A DNA stretch of 64,000 nt from Isochrysis galbana (GCA_018136815.1 CM030935.1:3403999-3467998), one strand, 5' to 3'. Positions 11,101 to 21,579 are shown, counted from the stretch's first letter. The notes: generated by a model not told the origin, from the sequence alone. Translations and numbers: made by a program.

Positions 11101-11169
11101 GAGGGGGTCGGCCGCGCGGGTTGATTTCAAATAATAAAGGAGTCATCTTCATGTTTATCATCGTGATGT

Positions 11170-11506
11170 TATCTACGCTATTTCTAGGCGGGAAGCATTG
11201 CGTGAAGCATTACTTTATTGGATGTCGTCAGAGGTTTTACCGAACCCCTACAAAGTCTTTCCGCATCTTAAGATGCTCGCTAACAACTTTGAACGCATTG
11301 AAAGAGAGTTTCTTGGCAGTGAGTACAAGCAATTTATGACTGGCCAGAAGAGTATCTTTACACAAAGGAAGAGGGTCATGATTGGAAGGTAGTTCCACTC
11401 TATGGTTTTGGAGTTTGGAACGCAGAGTACTCGACAACATTTCCAAAGACAATTGAATTAATCAGTAATCAGAACCATTCCAGGACTTCGAACTGCAATC
11501 TTTAGC
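11170..11506 (+). pseudogene. Aspartyl/asparaginyl beta-hydroxylase-like gene remnant
   Basis: One frame reads LPNPYKVFPHLKMLANNFE then REFLGSEYKQFM. From about 11,340 the adjacent frame continues DWPEEYLY...HDWKVVPLYGFGVWN...FPKTIELI. The W-K-x-x-P-L-Y-x-F-G and later P-K-T motifs are typical of the 2-oxoglutarate-dependent aspartyl/asparaginyl beta-hydroxylase fold. The switch of frame inside the conserved block, with no splice signals nearby, argues for a frameshift. The catalytic histidines downstream are missing: a stop comes soon after. It follows the duplicated 10,945-11,100 segment. Confidence 0.55.
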
Positions 11507-11539
11507 AAACTCGGTCCTAAAACTTAGCACCAAACAAAT

Positions 11540-11708
11540 GAAGGCAAACGACCTCGACACCCACACCTACGGCCGCTCGCACGCCATCTACGCCAGCCGA
11601 CCCATCGATCGACGCGGGTGAAGAGATCTTCATCACCTACGGCCCCCGCTACTTTGCTTCACGTGGCGTCGAGCCACAACACACGACGTCGGCTTGTCGC
11701 GCAAGATA
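11540..11708 (+). pseudogene. SET-domain C-terminal remnant
   Basis: A frame reading SHAIYASRPID is followed, one frame over, by AGEEIFITYGPRYFAS. This is the end of a SET methyltransferase domain (R-x-I-x-x-G-E-E-I-x-x-x-Y-G). The break lies at about 11,608, where a GATC seems duplicated. The core of the SET domain upstream is absent. It lies just after the hydroxylase remnant. Confidence 0.5.
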
Positions 11709-11954
11709 GCGCAACAATTCGTTGTATCCCAAATTAAGGCCGATCCGGGGTGAGGGATAGAAAGGGTGGAATCAATGCAAATATCGGGAGGGGGGGGGTT
11801 GGTTTCTCTCAAATGGAGCCACCCATCAACAAGTCCACCGTGCTCATGATATGTGAGATGTGGGTGCAAATGACCATCACAGGAGCGGTGAAGTGCGCCA
11901 ACCTCTTGCGCGCGTGCATATGCCGCCCACCCTTGGTGACGGAGGAGGGGATTT

Positions 11955-12145
11955 CATCTCCCCCCGATAGCTACTGGGGGATCCGCTTACGGCACCCCCC
12001 AGGAGCAATCTCCCAATAGCTCTCGGGGGATTTTCTTGGTCCCCCGGTAGCTCTCGGTGGGGCTGTTGGCGATCGGGAGAAAATTTCCCCCCGATAGCTC
12101 CTGGGGGCCCCCGAGAGCTCCTTGGGGGGCGTTGGCTCCTCGGCG
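11955..12145. repeat. Cluster of AGCT-centred G/C palindromes
   Basis: At least five degenerate copies of CCCCSRWAGCTCYYGGGGG occur at about 11,959, 12,010, 12,041, 12,089 and 12,108. Each can form a short hairpin. They end about 80 bases before the start of the next gene. They may be regulatory or a small tandem repeat. Confidence 0.65.
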
Positions 12146-12226
12146 GTAACATATACTAAGGTTATACTAACACAACAAAAAAGACTCTGAAGAGGGGTGG
12201 GGGGAGCGAGTGGCGGGCCTCGGACG

Positions 12227-13057
12227 ATGCGTCCGTCGGTCGTTGCGATCGCTGCCGCACTCGCTGCGCCGCCGGCATCGAGGGTTGGGCCGTGGAGGGC
12301 TGCGCAGCCGAGGGTGTGGGAGCACTTGCGCCACCCTCGCGTCGCATGTGACGCCTCCTCGTCCGATGGCGACTGTTCTGCGGCCGGCGGAGGCAGCCTC
12401 AACATTACCATTGGAGACGTGCTGGCGGAGGTGGCGAGCCGGCAGCTCTCGGATGTGGACCCGCTGGAAATGGCGGGCGTGCGCATCGACACGATGCTAG
12501 ACATTGGTGCCTACGAGCTCAGCCAAGTACTCGACCGACTCGACCGCAATCTGAGCAGTGTTGGAGAAAACACCAGTGGCGCTCTCCGTGTCGAGATGGA
12601 CGCAGTCCAACAGCAGATGATGCAGCGCTTTGACAACGTGACCGAGGCCCTGAGCGCGCAAAGCGCTTCCACGAGAGAGTTTGTTCGCCATGCTCTCAGG
12701 GAAGAACTCCAAGCAACAAGCAATGACGTTGAACAGATTGCGCCACTCGCCCCAGAGAGATTACGGGCGCTCCAACGAATTGCGGAAGCTCGAGACCGCC
12801 CTGTTGTACTGCTATGCCAGGCTTCAGCCTCGCTTCTTGGACTGATGGCCGGGGTCGCCGTCCTCGATCTACTGTCAAAGCACGTGCTTCAATCAGACAT
12901 ATTGGCCACGGAGGCATTAAGATGGTCTTGGAGTTTGGTCACAGTGAGCGCTCTAGGAGTCTACCTTGCCTCTATTGCAGTCATTGTTTGGGAGGCTGAC
13001 GAGGCGCTACTGGCACTCGATCCAGAGCGTTTAGGGGAGCGCCGAAGGAACAAATAG
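12227..13057 (+). CDS. Predicted signal-peptide, coiled-coil, two-helix membrane protein
   Basis: I do not recognise a family. From the ATG at 12,227 the product is 276 residues; another in-frame ATG at 12,197 adds ten. I prefer 12,227 because it puts MRPSVVAIAAALAAPPAS at the N-terminus, a good signal peptide (or first half of a plastid leader). The middle (~85-190) is rich in heptad-like Leu/Val/Asp/Gln and may be a coiled coil (ELSQVLDRLDRNLSSV, VEMDAVQQQMMQRFDNV). Two hydrophobic helices follow (VVLLCQASASLLGLMAGVAV and LVTVSALGVYLASIAVIVW), with a short basic tail (GERRRNK). An organelle-membrane hairpin protein is plausible. It is intronless. Confidence 0.6.
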   Translation: MRPSVVAIAAALAAPPASRVGPWRAAQPRVWEHLRHPRVACDASSSDGDCSAAGGGSLNITIGDVLAEVASRQLSDVDPLEMAGVRIDTMLDIGAYELSQVLDRLDRNLSSVGENTSGALRVEMDAVQQQMMQRFDNVTEALSAQSASTREFVRHALREELQATSNDVEQIAPLAPERLRALQRIAEARDRPVVLLCQASASLLGLMAGVAVLDLLSKHVLQSDILATEALRWSWSLVTVSALGVYLASIAVIVWEADEALLALDPERLGERRRNK

Positions 13058-14059
13058 GAACACATAGAGCAAAACGCATTGAGGGAGCAAATGGAGCAGA
13101 CACGTGATGCTCATGCAACACAGGTTTTGTTTGGATAATGAGCGAAGTTGTTCTCTGCCCGCCGATAGCTCATAGCGCATCGCACATGCACTCCAATCAT
13201 CAATGGCACGCAATGCACTATCATGTCAACTTCTACTAATCTCAAAAAAATATCTGAAGATTCTGGGCTACTCGCCTACTAGGTCTAGGTTTCCCTGTCA
13301 CTGCTACGATACCGCCCTTATATCCCCTCCCTACACCACCTCCACCTCCCGCTTTCCCTTTCCCCCTTTCATTCCTTTTCTTTTTCTTCGGTTTCCGGGG
13401 TCCGGCTCTGGTGCACTACCAAGAGCCTAATTCAGAGTGCGGGTTCAGGGCAGGCCTGTTGAACGTCTTCTTCGAAGGCGGCTGAAACTTCTACTAATCT
13501 TATGATTGGTGATTAAGTCGCGTTCCGTCAAAAGAGGGCCATGTGATAGTTTTGTTTTCACTCAAACTGTTATGTGATAGTTTTGTTTTCACTTCAGGAC
13601 GCGGCTCGTGCGCATAGCAGCTATTACGTTATGTACGAAAACGCCAAGCGGACACACCCTAAGCAGGCTGAGTTTTCATTTTCTTCGTCTTTTTCTCACA
13701 CCCCTCCTCCTCGATCCTCGATCCGGTTGTCAATGTCGTTCTGCTTGCAGGCGACCATGTCGCTTAATAAAAAATTTTTCCAACTGGGAAGGTGCTGGTC
13801 CGAAGTTTTTTCTTCAGTGAAGGTGCAGGTGAAGGTGAGAGTGCAGGAACTGCAGGTGTAGGTGAAGACACGGTGAACGGGGCGCGCTGGGCGGCCAGTA
13901 GCCCGCCAAGGTGGCTGTTGATCGTGCTCGCGTGGGATTGCAAGTTGAGAGCCTAAATTGATCAAGTGGTGGGGCACACCACCCATGTTATCGGGAAAAA
14001 TAAGCAGGCACCTGCACTGCGCGCACACTCCTTCACTCCAATTGCGGCATCGACGCTGG
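13058..14059. other. Intergenic with a small tandem repeat
   Basis: TGTGATAGTTTTGTTTTCACT occurs twice in tandem (about 13,542 and 13,571, 29-bp period). No gene is recognised. Confidence 0.5.
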
Positions 14060-14089
14060 GTTGAAGCGGTCCCCTTCCACGGAGATCCC

Positions 14090-14330
14090 TCTAGCGCGGA
14101 TGCACTCGATGCCTTTATGTCGCGTGCTTGAGGCAGGAGCGTGTCGGAGGACCCATACGCTCATCCTCGACCGCAACCGGATCGGACCGGCGGGCGTGCA
14201 GCGCCTGTGCGAGCTCGCGCGGAGCTTTCGGCTGTCGTCGGTGGACCTCTCGTGCAACCCGATTGGCGCGGAGAGCCAGCCAATGCTCTCACGGCTGAGG
14301 AATGAGGAAGCTCAAGGTGCAGGTCACCCT
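14090..14330 (+). pseudogene. Leucine-rich-repeat (ribonuclease-inhibitor type) fragment
   Basis: The frame reads CRVLEAGACRRTHTLILDRN, IGPAGVQRLCELARSF, then LSSVDLSCNPIGAE. This is about two and a half LRR_RI repeats (L-x-L-x-x-N-x-I-G). No flanking repeats or longer frame extend it, so it is a relic. CRVLEAGACRRTH also occurs at about 47,560, showing a shared source. Confidence 0.6.
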
Positions 14331-14574
14331 GCTGTGATCACAATGCAATTGAGTGTGTGTGGGGGGGGGGGTCGGAGAGGGGGGTCGAATACTCTAGTAA
14401 ACATAATATGTATATATGCGGGGGTAAAATTTCTCCAATGATTTCTCCCGTGTTCGGGTGGTGCACTGAGACTTTTGATGGCCCGCACCTTCCTCCATCT
14501 CCGCCTCCGCCCTCGCCTCCACCGCCGTCTCCACCGCCACCGGCCGGTGGGGGGCGCATCAAAAAAAGTTCCAC

Positions 14575-14700
14575 CCCTCCGCAGTTTCCCCCCCCCCTCC
14601 GCAGTTTCTCCCCCCCCTCCGCAGTTCCCCCCCCCTCCGCAGTCCCCCCCCTCCGCAGTTTCTCCCCCCCCCTCCGCAGTTTCCCCCCCTACCCCCTCGC
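14575..14700. repeat. Tandem CCCTCCGCAGTTTCCC-type repeats
   Basis: About six copies of a 17-20 base C-rich unit containing CTCCGCAGT occur in a row. They abut the foldback element that follows. Confidence 0.75.
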
Positions 14701-14800
14701 GCGGAAAGTTGTCAGATTAGCCCTCCCCCCCAAAAACTATGGGTTTTTTTAATAGACGAAATCTGACACATTTCCGCGCGAGAGGGGAGGGGGGAAACCA
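14676..14800. repeat. Foldback element with ~28-35-bp inverted arms
   Basis: The left arm (about 14,685-14,718, CCTCGCGCGGAAAGTTGTCA) pairs with the right arm (about 14,759-14,795, TGACACATTTCCGCGCGAG). The loop is about 40 bases. A second inverted pair built on CCAGAAAGTTGTTG lies at 14,790-14,813 and 14,862-14,885. This looks like a small MITE or nested MITEs. Confidence 0.6.
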
Positions 14801-14885
14801 ACAACTTTCTGGAGGCGCTGCACGACTTGGAGGGGTAGGGTGCTCGGCCGGCGTGCCTTCCCCAGAAAGTTGTTGTTTTCCCCCC

Positions 14886-15240
14886 CTACCCCGCTCTCCC
14901 TGCTCCGTCGACTCTCCGTCCGTCGACTCTCCGCCCGCCCCCTCCGTCCGTCGACTTCTCTCCGCCCGCTCCTCGCTCCCCTCCTCGCTCCCCTCTCGCT
15001 CTCCTCCTCGCTCTCGCTCTCCTCGCTCTCCTCGCTGCTCTCGCTCTCCTCCTCTCGCCCTCGCCCTCGCTCTCGCTCTCCTCCCCCGCTCTCCCTGCTC
15101 CGTCGACTCTCCGTCCGTCGACTCTCCGCCCGCCCCCTCCGTCCGTCGACTTCTCTCCGCCCGCCCCCTCCGCCCCTCCGCCCCCTCCGCCCCCTCCGCC
15201 CCCTCCGCCCCTCCGCCCCTCCGCCTCTCCCCTGCTTTCG
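14886..15240. repeat. C-rich block with an ~80-bp direct duplication
   Basis: CTCCCTGCTCCGTCGACTCT and the next ~60 bases occur at about 14,897 and again at about 15,093. The DNA between and after is CTC/GCC low-complexity. Long minus-strand frames here (Arg/Glu/Gly-rich) are repeat translations. Confidence 0.75.
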
Positions 15241-15883
15241 CCCCAAATCTAAAAAGTTCGGACGGCCATGCCCACCAGCGCTGCATCAGACGCTCACTCC
15301 AATGCCCCACACGAAGAGCGCTTCAAGCGCAAGCGCAACCAGGGGGTGACCGACTCGGAGGGCATCAATTGCTCATGGAAGCGATTCTCCTGGTCGTGCT
15401 TTCCAATCTACTCGTCGATTGCCGCCTCAGCTGGCAATGGGACGGGCACGCGTATGTAGTATCGGCCCTCCTCAACGGGAGCGCATCGCGAACCTGTTCC
15501 GACAGCTGGGCATAGACTTCGTGGAGGAAACGCCCTGGTGATTGTCGGGGGGCGGTAGCGGTAGCCGGGATTCAACAATCGAAACGTTTTACAACAAAAA
15601 AACTGGCACCGAATGAAGGCAAGGCGCCTGAGCGGTCGGCGGGCTTGGTTTCGTGAGTTCGTGAGAGGATATGAGATATAGCCATTACAAGTTTAGATAT
15701 AGCCAACCCTGAGGACGGCCCGGATGGATGTCTAGAATGGCAGCACGCACAAGACGCACAAGTCAAGCGGTGTCACGAATAGCATTATACAAGTACACGT
15801 ACGCACACAAGGGATACGGCACTGGGTGCACTGTTTCGTGCTTCGATGGGACGGGCGATCCGCGTACGGAAGCAGCCCTTATA
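15241..15883. other. Intergenic, small ORFs only
   Basis: A short plus-strand frame (15,268-15,459) and the phrase PQRERIANLFRQLGIDFVEE (about 15,470) look like gene debris, but I cannot assign a family. The right end should contain the 3' UTR of the CAP-Gly gene. Confidence 0.35.
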
Positions 15884-18721
15884 TTAAGCCCTTTGACCCA
15901 AGTGTTGAGAGATGTGGGCGAAGAGCATCGCATTAAGTTCACCAGAGTCCTCTAGCTCTTGTAGTCTGTCAGTGTCGAAGGTGAGCATGGAGCCATCCTC
16001 GACGGCGCCGATCTGAATGCGCGGCAATCTTTGGGAGCGGAAACAATGGAGAAGTGCCGCGCGGTCAATCTCGATGCCGCCCCGGCCGACTCGATCCGTG
16101 GCGAGGTCGATGATGTCGAATGGCACCTTTTTGGCGGTGAGCAGAGCGATCGCCCGTCGGCAGTCGGCCGCGATCTTGCGCTCCATGGGGGTTGATGTGA
16201 CATGTACGCACACAGGGAGTCGACCTGGAGGCAGAATCGGCGGTGAAACGGTCGTTGCGCCCGTTGTTGCTGCTGCAGTATTTTGTGGCTGCCAGACGGC
16301 CCACCATCCGTCGGGAATCACGTGTGTCGGCCACGGGGAATAAGCCTCCGCCATTAAGGAAGATCGTCTCAACATTGGCGAGTCCGAGTAGTGCGCACGC
16401 GCCATCCCACCCGTAACTCCTTGCTTCTCTGCGGTACGGATAGATGTAGGCGGAAGCAAAGTTTGTATAGCCGGAGACGACGCCGAACCGCGGCGCAACG
16501 AAAATGGGCCGCTGTTACCTGCGAACACATCAGCGTCGCCTAGTTCTGAGGCCACCGAATCGTTACCCACAGGCCCGTTGGTCCCTCCATCTGGCGACGC
16601 CGATGGTTGGCGGATCGCAGCTACAAGATTGGCCGCCAGCGTGAATAAGCCGTGGTTTTTCTTGCATTGGAAGTAGGAGACTCCCATAACGGACCCGTCA
16701 TTCTTGCCCCGTGGCTCATCCAACTCGACCCCCACCCACTCACCCTTCCGAAACTGGGTCTTACCAACAAAGCGAACGGTGCCCATGTCTCCGAAGGCCG
16801 TTTGCACGCGATCGCCTACACAGAAGCTCACGCTCCTCGGATCCGACGTTGCTTGATCGACAGAAGCAATGGAATGCGGCAAGACCAGGCTTGCAGCCGA
16901 TTGCGCAGCGAGTTCGGGCAGGGCAAGGGTGGTTGCAGGGGGTGTAACTGCCGAACCCACGGCCAACGTAGTCGTGCTTGATGATGCAGCCAGAGGCGGC
17001 GCATTGCAACACGTGCGACTCGCTGCCAGCATAGGATTGAGGCCCACAGAGGACTTGGCGGCGAGTGGTGAGGCACTGTCACATGAAGCCATGCTCGCCG
17101 CCTCCGAACGCACCTCGGCGTCTCCCTCTTCCCTTGATGCAGGGATGGCATGTCCCCGTGCCAATGCACCGTTTACGACATTAGTGGGATCTCGAAGCGC
17201 CGGTGCTGCGCCGTCAACTGGCGCCTCTCCTACTCCATTCGCCTCGTGTGCCACCCTGCCGACCGACATGTTGTTTATAATACGAGTTGCCGTCCCGCCC
17301 AAATCAAGGGTGGGAACTTCCACAGCACCATGACCCGGTGCGGGGGGAGACTCGACCGATCCCATGTCTTCTTCGCTGCCGCTTCCGACCTGGCAGTCCT
17401 TGACGATGCCCTTAGACTCCATTTGTTCAGCGTCCAAAACAGCCGCCGCGTCCATGACTGAGGCAGGCTTCTTATCCATTGCACTTGCTGTCGAGACGGC
17501 CTGCTCCTTCGCTGAAGTTGCATCAGTCAATGCCTCATTGAGCTCTGGAAGCGTTGACTCTCCGTCTGCCGCGTTAGTCGCAGTTGGAGCAAACGGCACA
17601 GACTCAACGTCCGCACGCGCCCCCGCCGTTGTGCGCTTGAGGCCGCTGCTTGGCGACATCACCTTGCTTCTTTCTGGCAATTGGACCGATGCCCAACCAA
17701 TCCCATCCGAGGAGGCCCTGCCTTCGAGCGGCGCCAGCATGAGAGCTGGCAAAGAACGAGCTACACGCAACCCACCACCAGTAGGTGTCGTAATGGAGTG
17801 ATTGCCATTCGTGCCGCACTCGCAAGCGTCAAGCGCTGCGGTCCATTTTGATGACATTCCACATGCGCACGACTCGGGCTGAGCTGTTTCCATGCTTCCG
17901 TTGCCAGAGACCGACAGGTCGGTCGGCGAGACTGCATCTGCCAGATACTCCTCTGATTGCGCCAGGGGCTTCCCCAATGATTCCCTCGTCGGACACGAGA
18001 GAGAAAGCCTCACGTGATTTGCGTCGCAGGCCACAATCAACAAGCGAGGTGCCGGTTCCCGTTCATTTTTTGCATCTCTGCATCCCACATCCTTTAGCAT
18101 GTCGTCCAGACTAGCGGTCTGCGTTCCGAGCGCATGGGCAGGATCGAGGCAATCTGCGCTATCACGAGGCACACCCGCAAGACAGGCGTTCACACATGGC
18201 TCAGACATGGGCTTATAACCGCTGGGAGCGCCTGTGTGCACCACTGCCGCGCAGACGCCCAAAGGCTCGTTTGCCGAAGAATTTCGTTCAGTTGGGTTTG
18301 CCCCGCCCAAGAGATCGTCCTCAACCGGCTGCGGCGACGAAGCATCCGCCACGGATGAGGAAGTGTGAGGCACAAAAGCTTCCTGCGGCGGTGATGACGC
18401 AGGCGGAGACCTCGTCGTTGACTCGGCGGCAGCCGGCCCACCAGCTCTCACGCCTTGACGAAATGATCCGTCGCTGGCCACACGGGGCGCCACGCGCGCC
18501 ACTGCGGGGGTGGGCAAGTCTGGCGAGGCGGGAACAAGTATGATGGGCTGTGCCGGCGAAGTAGCAGGCGCACACTCTCTGCTGCGTGCCCTGGCCTCCT
18601 CATACTGCTCAAGCGCTGCGAGCGCCGCCTCTACCGACGCGAGTGCCGCCGGTGAGGGTGAGAGCGGCGCACGCCTCAGCGCGGCCGGCTGCTCGCCTCT
18701 GCACTCAGACATAGCATACAA
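15884..18721 (-). CDS. CAP-Gly protein with C-terminal SH3BGR/glutaredoxin-like domain
   Basis: A single 945-residue frame. The first ~620 residues are Ala/Ser/Pro-rich and probably disordered. A CAP-Gly domain follows (~628-703): [39 protein letters not shown] and [15 protein letters not shown]. The GKNDGSV motif binds the EEY/F tails of alpha-tubulin and EB proteins, so a microtubule role is likely. After a linker, residues ~833-940 form a thioredoxin-like fold of the SH3BGR type: [39 protein letters not shown] and [14 protein letters not shown]. The glutaredoxin CPYC active site is absent, as in SH3BGR proteins. I know of no common protein joining these two domains. No intron is needed. 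A ~380-bp GA/CT microsatellite sits 90 bases upstream. CAP-Gly is firm; SH3BGR-like is likely. Confidence 0.8.
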   Translation of the reverse strand: MYAMSECRGEQPAALRRAPLSPSPAALASVEAALAALEQYEEARARSRECAPATSPAQPIILVPASPDLPTPAVARVAPRVASDGSFRQGVRAGGPAAAESTTRSPPASSPPQEAFVPHTSSSVADASSPQPVEDDLLGGANPTERNSSANEPLGVCAAVVHTGAPSGYKPMSEPCVNACLAGVPRDSADCLDPAHALGTQTASLDDMLKDVGCRDAKNEREPAPRLLIVACDANHVRLSLSCPTRESLGKPLAQSEEYLADAVSPTDLSVSGNGSMETAQPESCACGMSSKWTAALDACECGTNGNHSITTPTGGGLRVARSLPALMLAPLEGRASSDGIGWASVQLPERSKVMSPSSGLKRTTAGARADVESVPFAPTATNAADGESTLPELNEALTDATSAKEQAVSTASAMDKKPASVMDAAAVLDAEQMESKGIVKDCQVGSGSEEDMGSVESPPAPGHGAVEVPTLDLGGTATRIINNMSVGRVAHEANGVGEAPVDGAAPALRDPTNVVNGALARGHAIPASREEGDAEVRSEAASMASCDSASPLAAKSSVGLNPMLAASRTCCNAPPLAASSSTTTLAVGSAVTPPATTLALPELAAQSAASLVLPHSIASVDQATSDPRSVSFCVGDRVQTAFGDMGTVRFVGKTQFRKGEWVGVELDEPRGKNDGSVMGVSYFQCKKNHGLFTLAANLVAAIRQPSASPDGGTNGPVGNDSVASELGDADVFAGNSGPFSLRRGSASSPAIQTLLPPTSIRTAEKQGVTGGMARAHYSDSPMLRRSSLMAEAYSPWPTHVIPDGWWAVWQPQNTAAATTGATTVSPPILPPGRLPVCVHVTSTPMERKIAADCRRAIALLTAKKVPFDIIDLATDRVGRGGIEIDRAALLHCFRSQRLPRIQIGAVEDGSMLTFDTDRLQELEDSGELNAMLFAHISQHLGQRA

Positions 18722-18810
18722 CAGCGATCCACCGCACTCTCCGTGCTTGCTCCCTAGAGAGGGAGGGAGGGGAGGGGGAGGGGAAGGTGGGGGGGGGGGA
18801 GGGGGGGGGG

Positions 18811-18874
<64 letters not shown>

Positions 18875-18875
18875 G

Positions 18876-18928
<53 letters not shown>

Positions 18929-18941
18929 GAGAGTCAGAGAG

Positions 18942-18982
<41 letters not shown>

Positions 18983-18991
18983 GAGAGAGAG

Positions 18992-19028
<37 letters not shown>

Positions 19029-19145
19029 GAGAGAGAGAGTCAGAGAGAGAGAGAGAGAGAGTCAGAGAGAGAGAGAGTCAGAGAGAGAGAGAGTCAGAGA
19101 GAGAGAGAGAGAGAGTCAGAGAGAGAGAGAGTCAGAGAGAGAGAG

Positions 19146-19192
<47 letters not shown>

Positions 19193-19193
19193 C
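18811..19193. repeat. Long GA microsatellite with interspersed GTCAGA
   Basis: Nearly 400 bases of (GA)n broken at intervals by TCAGA, forming a higher-order pattern of GAGAGAGTCAGAGAGA units. It lies just upstream of the minus-strand CAP-Gly start, so the coding strand is CT-rich and may lie in its promoter or 5' UTR. Confidence 0.95.
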
Positions 19194-19199
19194 ACGATA

Positions 19200-20389
19200 G
19201 GCGTCCCTGGCGGCGTCCGTGGCAGTGGCGGCAGCAGCAGCGGCAGCATAGAAAAGAAAATGAAGACGGTATCCAGGGGGGAAGGGGGGGGGGGGGGAAG
19301 CTGTCCCGGACCTCTCTCCCCCCCACGCGAGGCCCAAAGTAGTCAGGGCATAGTTAGTGCATAGGATACTCTACAAGTAGGTGGTACAAAAAATACGCGC
19401 GTCCATTTTTTGGGGGGGGGTTAGTGTATAGTTGACGGGTGTTCGTCGTCGCGCGCCGTGAGTTGGGTGTGTTCGCGGGGCAGCCGCGACAACTAAGCGA
19501 GAACTCTAGCCTCGTAGCGAAAGCACTTGGCCACTTGGCCTCGCCGATCGCCGAAAGGCTCGCATATCGCATAAAACGACGCGACGTCTCGCTCTAATCG
19601 ACCACTCGGGCATGCGACCGATTAATGTCACCGTCACAGCACGATAAACATCGTAGCACACAACAGCGACGACACCCTACGACAATTCTGGGATATGTAA
19701 ACTAGCAGCACAGGCACAGGAGGAAGGCGAGAACATACGATACCGCTGAGGACAGGTGCACCCCGCTCTGCTCAGACCCCCCGCACGACCTGAGCCCCTA
19801 AGTAGAACACGAGGGGAGCTGCCGCAAGGCGGGGAGTGAGGGTGAGGGAGGGGAAGGGGCGTGGCTACGAGAACATGACCCAGTGCCACGAGAATATTAA
19901 TATTAAAAGGTTTTTTCTCGTTGTCCCGGGTTGGTGGAGGCTTCTACTAGACGAGCCGGCCGGTGGCGGGCTGCAGCGTGGTGACGCGCACGGGCGCGCC
20001 GGCGGCGCGGAGTACGCCTAGATGTGAAACACGGCCGGGGGGGCTCCAAACACAAACACGGCCAACATGGTCTATTTTTGGCTTTACTACAAACACGAAA
20101 CACGGGAACCTCGCAAACACGGCATGCTGCTAGCTAGGGCGGGCGTTTGAAACACGGTGAAAACGGGCTGTTTTTGGCCTCTGTACAAACACAGTGAACC
20201 CGTGTTTACCATGTACTCTAGGGGAGTGCGGCGATAGGTTCAGGCGGCTGGCGTCTTGTAAGAGTACAAAGGTAGAGGCGACGAGGGCGGCAGGCGCCTA
20301 GTCTTCTCTCTTATCTTTTAGAGGAGGGGGAAGGAGGGCGGGAGCGCACGGCGGGCGGCGGCGCTGGCATCCGAGGAGAGTTGGAGAAG

Positions 20390-20428
<39 letters not shown>

Positions 20429-20742
20429 CGCCACGCCTCGTAATTACGTAATAATTACGAGAAAGAACAGAAACCAGAGGGAGAGAAGGCGGGAAGGGCT
20501 GAGGGTGGAGAGGAGAGGCCGCCTCTTCTCTCTCTGTGCCGTGTGCCCGCCTCCTCTTCTCCCTCCCCTGTATTGTACTCCTCCTCTTATCTCTCTCTCC
20601 GGGATCATCTCTTTATCTCCCGTCTGTTATTCTCCGTTCCCCCCTCCTCGGCCAACCGGCTGCCCTCTCCGCACGCCGCGCGTCCTTCCCTCTCTCCTTC
20701 CCTTCCCGTTCCCCTCTTTTCCCGCGTGCTCTAGGCAGTCGG
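19200..20742. other. Intergenic with dispersed repeats and a GA tract
   Basis: About 19,496-19,545 shares GCGAGAACT...AGCCTCGT.GCGAAAGC with about 48,497-48,530. About 20,020-20,215 contains many AAACACGG-type units and matches 4463-4580 inverted. A (GA)n tract at about 20,395-20,424, then pyrimidine-rich DNA to 20,730, leads into the next gene. Confidence 0.55.
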
Positions 20743-21579
20743 ATGGGTGCGTCGCAGTCGTCATCGACCGGCCGTCGGCGCGCCTCGACCGGCGGTTGCG
20801 CCTCGCTCAGCCGGCTGCTCCGCTGCCTCGTGCTCTGCCAGCCAGAGCGGGCCTCGCGACTCCCGCCGCGCCAGAAGAGACCCCTTGTACAACGCAGGCC
20901 GAAGAAGCGGGGTGCGGCGCGGCGGAAGGAGGCGATGATCCACGCCGCACCCTCGGAACGCGTCGCACTCACCGCATCCACACACCACACCGCCGCGGCC
21001 GACTCGGACGCAGACTCGCTCACGGCGCCCTCTGGACCAAGTATCAAGGTGGCGCTGGAGAGCCAGCGCAAGGCGGCAGCCGACGCGCGGGTGGCGGGCA
21101 AGCAGGCCAACCCGGTTGCAGAGGAGGGGCTCCTGCCCGTCAGTGAGGTGGAGGACCCACAGCGCGACGCGGCCCGACTGATCGACGTCAACTTTGTCAG
21201 CATTGTGGGCCCGGATGATGGCGCATTGAGCGACGGCGTGCGCACCTGTGAGGCGGGCAACCTCATTGAGGAGGACCCGTTTGGTGGCTGCGCGCTTCCG
21301 CCTCTCACCAGCTTTCCGGTGGTCGGATCTGAGTTGCAATCAACCCCGTCCCTGCTCCAGCAGCAGCCGGGAGCTCCGGTTCCTATCGACGTCAGTGGTG
21401 CACCTGACGCCTCGCACTGGGAGCGGCAAATGCAGGTGGCATCGGGCCTTGGCAAATACCACGCCGCGATGGCAGCTGCGCGGGAGCAGGTAAACGCGGC
21501 CACGCGCGACGTTGGGCGGGTGGGGCCCGCAACGGGGCGCAAATTCAGGCGATGCGTCTACGACACAGAGCTCGAGTGA
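20743..21579 (+). CDS. Predicted N-myristoylated protein of unknown function
   Basis: I do not recognise a family. I start at the ATG at 20,743 rather than the in-frame ATG at 20,536 because the upstream part translates a pyrimidine-rich tract, and the later ATG gives MGASQSSS, a textbook N-myristoylation signal (Gly2, Ser6). The 278-residue product has a basic/Ser N-terminus with two close Cys pairs (GGCASLSRLLRCLVLC) that could be palmitoylated. A basic patch follows (RQKRPLVQRRPKKRGAARRK), then an Ala/Asp/Ser-rich, mostly hydrophilic body ending in RKFRRCVYDTELE. A membrane-tethered adaptor is plausible. Intronless; moderate certainty that it is a gene. Confidence 0.5.
   Translation: MGASQSSSTGRRRASTGGCASLSRLLRCLVLCQPERASRLPPRQKRPLVQRRPKKRGAARRKEAMIHAAPSERVALTASTHHTAAADSDADSLTAPSGPSIKVALESQRKAAADARVAGKQANPVAEEGLLPVSEVEDPQRDAARLIDVNFVSIVGPDDGALSDGVRTCEAGNLIEEDPFGGCALPPLTSFPVVGSELQSTPSLLQQQPGAPVPIDVSGAPDASHWERQMQVASGLGKYHAAMAAAREQVNAATRDVGRVGPATGRKFRRCVYDTELE

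Noticed and set aside
14717-15515. Arg/Glu/Gly-rich and Pro/Ser-rich frames up to 258 residues
   Set aside because: They come from CTC/GCC low-complexity DNA and its duplication; frames on both strands are equally long.
18510-19364. A 284-residue plus-strand frame of (RE)n
   Set aside because: Pure GA-microsatellite translation overlapping the CAP-Gly start on the other strand.
20613-21542. A 309-residue minus-strand frame antisense to the 20,743 gene
   Set aside because: High GC makes long shadow frames; the plus frame has a myristoylation start and the minus frame has no recognisable feature.
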